Assembly (NCBI GenBank): GCA_964444685.1 | Contig: CAYUIG010000021.1 | Span: forward strand, 1-64,000 | From: CAYUIG01 sp964444685 | GTDB lineage: Bacteria; Gemmatimonadota; Gemmatimonadetes; Longimicrobiales; RSA9 | DNA: 64,000 nt | Direction of reading: 5' to 3' | Part shown: positions 60,942-64,000 of the stretch, in pieces | Numbering within the stretch: position 1 is the stretch's first letter | Layout of the letters: every line of letters begins with the position of its first letter | Notes under the pieces: model-generated | Told to the model about the DNA's origin: nothing | Databases searched by the model: none | Seen by the model: only the letters and a program-made list of their open reading frames with translations | Program-made: the position numbers and the translations under genes

Positions 60942-61925
60942 ATGCGCCGGCTCGGAGTGCTGGGCACGATGGTGTGGGATCGGATCCACGCGCGCGACGG
61001 GCGCGCGGAGCCGGTCGAGGAATGGGGGGGCATCACGTACGCCCTTGCGGCGGCGGCCGCCGCGCGGCCGGAAGGGTGGACGGTCGTACCGATCGTGAAG
61101 GTCGGACGCGACCTCGAGAACCGCGCGCGCGACTTCCTCGCGTCGCTGCCGGGAATCGATCGGGCCGACGGCATACGCATCGTGGAGGAGCCGAACAACC
61201 GGGTCGAGCTCCGGTATCGCGACACGGAGCGTCGCACCGAGCGGCTCAAGGGCGGCGTCGGGCCATGGACGTGGGACGAACTGGCGCCGATCGTCACGCG
61301 CCTGGATGCGCTCTACGTCAATTTCATTTCGGGGTTCGAGTTCGACCTCGAGACGGCGACCCGGCTTCGGCTGGGATACCACGGTCCGATGTACGCCGAC
61401 TTTCATTCGCTGCTGCTCGGCGTGGATCCGACGGGACTCAGGGTGCCGCAGCCGCTGCCCGCATGGCGGGAATGGCTGCGCTGCTTCGATGTGGTGCAGG
61501 TGAACGAGCCGGAGCTGGAACTGCTCGCCAGTGCATGGGGTGATCCGTGGCGCTTCGCGGCGGAAGTGGTGGGAGATGAACTGCGTCTGCTGCTCGTCAC
61601 GCTGGGCGGCCGCGGCGCCGCCTACATTGCAGCGCCCGGATTCGACCCGCAGCCGCTCGGCTGGCGGATGCGCGGCCTGGTCACGCCGCCCGCGCTGGAA
61701 GCGCGCGGTCCGGCCGTGAGCGAGCGCATCGCCGTGACCGGACCGCCGGTGGACGGAGACCCGACGGGGTGCGGCGACGTGTGGGGCGCGACGTGCTTCT
61801 GCCGCATGCTCGCGGGCGACACACTCGAGCGGGCGATGCGCGCGGCGAACGAGGCCGCGCGCCGCAACGTGACGCATCGTGGCGCCACGGGGCTGCATCT
61901 TCACCTCCAGGGCCGGATCGCATGA
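60942..61925 (+). CDS. PfkB/ribokinase-family carbohydrate kinase
   Basis: 327 residues. Sugar or nucleoside kinase of the ribokinase fold. Signature 2 is visible near the end as DGDPTGCGDVWGATCFCRML (anion hole and catalytic Asp), and signature 1 counterpart as VEEWGGITYALAAAAAA. Substrate not assignable; clustering with a ROK kinase suggests sugar phosphorylation, though the downstream genes are regulatory. Overlaps the next gene by ATGA. Confidence 0.88.
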   Translation: MRRLGVLGTMVWDRIHARDGRAEPVEEWGGITYALAAAAAARPEGWTVVPIVKVGRDLENRARDFLASLPGIDRADGIRIVEEPNNRVELRYRDTERRTERLKGGVGPWTWDELAPIVTRLDALYVNFISGFEFDLETATRLRLGYHGPMYADFHSLLLGVDPTGLRVPQPLPAWREWLRCFDVVQVNEPELELLASAWGDPWRFAAEVVGDELRLLLVTLGGRGAAYIAAPGFDPQPLGWRMRGLVTPPALEARGPAVSERIAVTGPPVDGDPTGCGDVWGATCFCRMLAGDTLERAMRAANEAARRNVTHRGATGLHLHLQGRIA

Positions 61926-62860
61926 AGGTCATCACGCTGCCCGCTTCGCTCGACGAGCGCACGTTCGACGCGGTCGTGCGCGGACTGGAGGGCGACCCGA
62001 CGGAGCGGCGTCTCTTCGATGCGCGTCACGTGACGTTCGCCGATCCGTACGGCATGGTCGGATTGCTCGCGGCAGGCGAGGTGGCGGGGCGGACGGCGGA
62101 GAAGCCGATCCTCCAGCTGCCCGACGCCGCGGAGGTAGGCAGCTATCTGACGCGCATGCGCTTCCACGACCGCGCCGAGCCGATCTTCGAGGTGCACGGT
62201 ACCACGCGCCCAGCGCGCGCGGATGGGTCGGATGATGTGCTGCTGGAGATCACGCCGGTGCAGTCGCACGCGGATGTTCACGAAGTCGTGCATCTGGTGA
62301 ACGACCGCGGGCAGTCGATCCTCACCAGGCAGCTGCACTACCCGCAGAGCGAGGCGTTCCAGTTCAGTGTCGTGCTTTCGGAAGTGTGCCAGAACATCAT
62401 CGAGCACGCGGAAGCCGGCGGGTGGGTGGCAGCACAGCGGTATACATGGGCGAAACGGCTGGGACGGAAGGTGGTCGTGATCGCAGTGATGGACCTGGGG
62501 ATCGGGTTCCGCGCGTCGCTGGCGAGTGCGCACGCGGCGCGCCACAGCGAGCAGGCGGCGTCGCACCTCGACGATGCGGGTGCGCTCGAGGCCGCATTCC
62601 TGCATGGTCAGACACGCCACCACGATCCGGGCCGCGGCCAGGGACTTCAGCAGATCCGCAAGATGGTGCGGCGTTGGGGCGGCCGGATCTCGATCCGGAG
62701 CGGCTCCGCGCGCATCGCGGACGTGCCGGAGTGGGATGACGGCGTGCCGCTGGAGCGCGGACTGCCGCCGTTGCCGGGAGCACAGATCGGGATCGTACTG
62801 CCCGCACGAGTGGAGCAGGAACAGCCGGCACTCGCGGTCACGCGAGGGAGGGAGCGATGA
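61922..62860 (+). CDS. STAS-like/HATPase fusion protein
   Basis: 312 residues from the ATG at 61922. Residues 1-95 resemble a STAS (anti-anti-sigma) domain, LPASLDERTFDAVV and FDARHVTFADPYGMVGLLAAGEVAG, but the usual phospho-Ser position reads Asp-Pro-Tyr. Residues about 125-290 form a GHKL ATPase: N-box VVLSEVCQNIIEHA, G1 MDLGIGFR, G2 GRGQGLQQIRKMVRRWGG. This fuses kinase and antagonist modules normally on separate partner-switch proteins. Coupled to the following gene by ATGA overlap. Confidence 0.85.
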   Translation: MKVITLPASLDERTFDAVVRGLEGDPTERRLFDARHVTFADPYGMVGLLAAGEVAGRTAEKPILQLPDAAEVGSYLTRMRFHDRAEPIFEVHGTTRPARADGSDDVLLEITPVQSHADVHEVVHLVNDRGQSILTRQLHYPQSEAFQFSVVLSEVCQNIIEHAEAGGWVAAQRYTWAKRLGRKVVVIAVMDLGIGFRASLASAHAARHSEQAASHLDDAGALEAAFLHGQTRHHDPGRGQGLQQIRKMVRRWGGRISIRSGSARIADVPEWDDGVPLERGLPPLPGAQIGIVLPARVEQEQPALAVTRGRER

Positions 62861-63438
62861 GCCCGGGCACGCCCGTCCCGTTCGACGTGGACCTGTCGTC
62901 GCTGGCGCGGCGATCGGTGGCCACGTTCTATGCACATCTCCTCACCCGTCCGCTCGGACAGGCACTGCGCATGGGGATCGACACGCAGATCCGCGATCTG
63001 GGTGCCTCGTGCCTGTCGGTGCTCGACTTCGCGCAGGTGGATGTGCTCGACTACAGCTGCGCGGATGAAGCGATTGCGAAGCTGTTGCGCGCGTACGTCG
63101 CGGATGAGCGGCCCGCGGAGGCGTACTTCGTGGCGCGCGGCGTGGCCGAGCGCCACCGCGAGCCGCTGAACGAAGTGCTCCAGCGTCACGGGCTGACGCT
63201 GGCCGCCGAGGTGAAGTCCGCGGGGTTCACGCTGCTCGGCCGCGTGGAGCCGCTCGAGCTGCGCGTCTGGGATGCACTCCAGGATGGGCCCTGTGCGGGA
63301 CCGGAAGCGCTGGCGGATTCACTGGCGACGCCTGCCGATGAAACCGCGCGTGCGCTCTACGCCCTCACACGCTGCCGCACGGTGGTGCGTACGAACCGTG
63401 GCGGCGAGTTCTGCGCGCTGTCGCTACTGGTGAGGTGA
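62857..63438 (+). CDS. STAS-like (DUF4325-type) protein with C-terminal winged helix
   Basis: 193 residues. The N-terminal 110 resemble a STAS-like fold (LGQALRMGIDTQIRDLGASCLSVLDFAQVDVLDYSCADEAIAKLL). The C-terminal 60 look like a winged helix (LELRVWDALQDGPCAGPEALADSLATPADETARALYALTRCRTVVRTNRGGEFCALS). It could therefore be a partner-switch output that binds DNA itself. Overlaps the STAS-HATPase gene by 4 bp; its TGA directly abuts the stop of the convergent gene (TGATCA). Confidence 0.8.
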   Translation: MSPGTPVPFDVDLSSLARRSVATFYAHLLTRPLGQALRMGIDTQIRDLGASCLSVLDFAQVDVLDYSCADEAIAKLLRAYVADERPAEAYFVARGVAERHREPLNEVLQRHGLTLAAEVKSAGFTLLGRVEPLELRVWDALQDGPCAGPEALADSLATPADETARALYALTRCRTVVRTNRGGEFCALSLLVR

Positions 63439-64000
63439 TCAGCGCGGCGCGTCCGCGAGCACGCGCGCGAACGTGCGGTTGAGCGCCTTCAGCGTGGCGA
63501 GCGCGGCCGCGGTATCCTCGTCATCTTCGATGGGATGTGCACCGACGAGCCGCACCGGCCGGCGGCCGAGCTGCGGCGCGCTGGCGAGCGCAGCGACCAT
63601 CACGTAGTCGCGATCCAGCGCGCGAACGGTGGACGCGCCCTCGAGCTCGAGACGCATCGTGGGCGCGGCGCGCTGCGCCGCATCCAGCATGGCGTTCGCA
63701 GCGGCCCGTACGCGGCCACCTCCGCCCATTAGCTCCACTGCCTCCCCCAGATACTCCGCACCACCCAGGTCCACGTGGACGCGCACGCGTACGCGTCCAG
63801 CGGAAACGTTGGCTTCGGCGCCCGTGAAACGAACACGGCCTGCGCGCGGCTCGAGGAGTTCGGGCTCCGGGTCGAAAACGGCGTCCGCGTACTCCAGCCG
63901 CAGGTGCGGGGCCTGCGCCTCCTGCTCGACGCCCCACGCCTCCGCAGCGTCGGTGGAAAGCTGGGCGATGCTGATGACGCGCTGATCGACGGGGATGCCG
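63439..64000 (-). CDS. Partial paralogue of the 39341 gene product (5' end outside window)
   Basis: At least 187 residues are coded; the N-terminus lies beyond the window. The visible start of the frame reads GIPVDQRVISIAQLSTDAAEAWGV. Shared blocks with the product at 39341 are GAEYLGEAVELMGGGGRVRAAANAMLDAAQ, STVRALDRDYVMVAALASAP, RPVRLVGAHPIEDD and ALNRTFARVL. The middle differs. Function unknown; possibly paired ligand-sensing or structural proteins. Confidence 0.8.
   Translation of the reverse strand, partial: GIPVDQRVISIAQLSTDAAEAWGVEQEAQAPHLRLEYADAVFDPEPELLEPRAGRVRFTGAEANVSAGRVRVRVHVDLGGAEYLGEAVELMGGGGRVRAAANAMLDAAQRAAPTMRLELEGASTVRALDRDYVMVAALASAPQLGRRPVRLVGAHPIEDDEDTAAALATLKALNRTFARVLADAPR

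Overview
Organism. The window is very GC-rich, densely packed chromosomal DNA from a Gram-negative (diderm) bacterium. It encodes SurA-like chaperones, an outer-membrane beta-barrel protein, lytic transglycosylases, lipoproteins and PBP4. The gene set (class I plus class III glutamine synthetase, FtsEX with EnvC, baeRF, SH3/NlpC hydrolases, baseless Mo/W salvage without a molybdoenzyme nearby) and the promoter style fit Gemmatimonadota. That placement is an inference from gene content and composition; no rRNA or other decisive marker is present. There is no tRNA, rRNA, CRISPR, prophage or transposase gene.

Layout. 60-9133 (-): a long run of overlapping genes, OMP, BON protein, TupABC tungstate/molybdate ABC importer, Yip1-like membrane protein, FdhD, MobA, MoeA, ETF-ubiquinone oxidoreductase and a secreted histidine phosphatase. 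10074-13164 (+): an M15-type peptidase and a large Ig/IPT lipoprotein with a HEFQH metalloprotease site. 13168-20123: NAD salvage (pncB), EamA exporter, fabI, an MscS-like TM protein, a pair of small paralogues with an SH3-NlpC/P60 hydrolase, and PBP4-LysM. 20430-23118: an ANTAR regulator plus a receiver-kinase, and an ArsR-SRPBCC pair. 24484-28411: divergent GSI and GSIII. 28586-32323: PerR/Fur-like regulator, degenerate receiver, DksA-like protein, and a multicopper oxidase-ZIP transporter operon. 32440-39964: acs, hexapeptide acyltransferase, DUF2281/DUF1232 proteins, guaB, baeRF and a protein of a two-member local family. 40058-42691: MltD-like and SLT lytic transglycosylases. 42832-51146 (-): ppiC-like lipoprotein, then surA-pdxA-ftsE-ftsX-envC-holB-moaC. 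51271-57433 (-): DUF58-BatA-like-mfd. 57572-64000: small membrane protein, lepA, ROK glucokinase, PfkB kinase, a STAS-HATPase / STAS-like-winged-helix pair, and a truncated second member of the 39341 family.

Transcription. Seventeen convincing sigma70-type promoters can be read by eye (TTGnCn, 17-18 bp, TAnCnT). Most lie close to the start codon, and one (57446-57475) implies a nearly leaderless mRNA. Within operons genes are joined by ATGA, GTGA or TGATG overlaps. Several convergent pairs abut with 0-3 bp between stops.

The most unusual content is a set of nine intergenic repeat elements (at about 1, 9218, 23188, 28411, 34397, 38013, 41634, 49504 and 59648). Each has terminal arrays of 7-, 14- or 9-bp units. 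In seven the arrays occur as an inverted pair around a non-coding centre; the other two show one arm only. Several begin within a few bases of a stop codon. The sequence families differ but the architecture is shared. I recognise no gene that would mobilise or use them.
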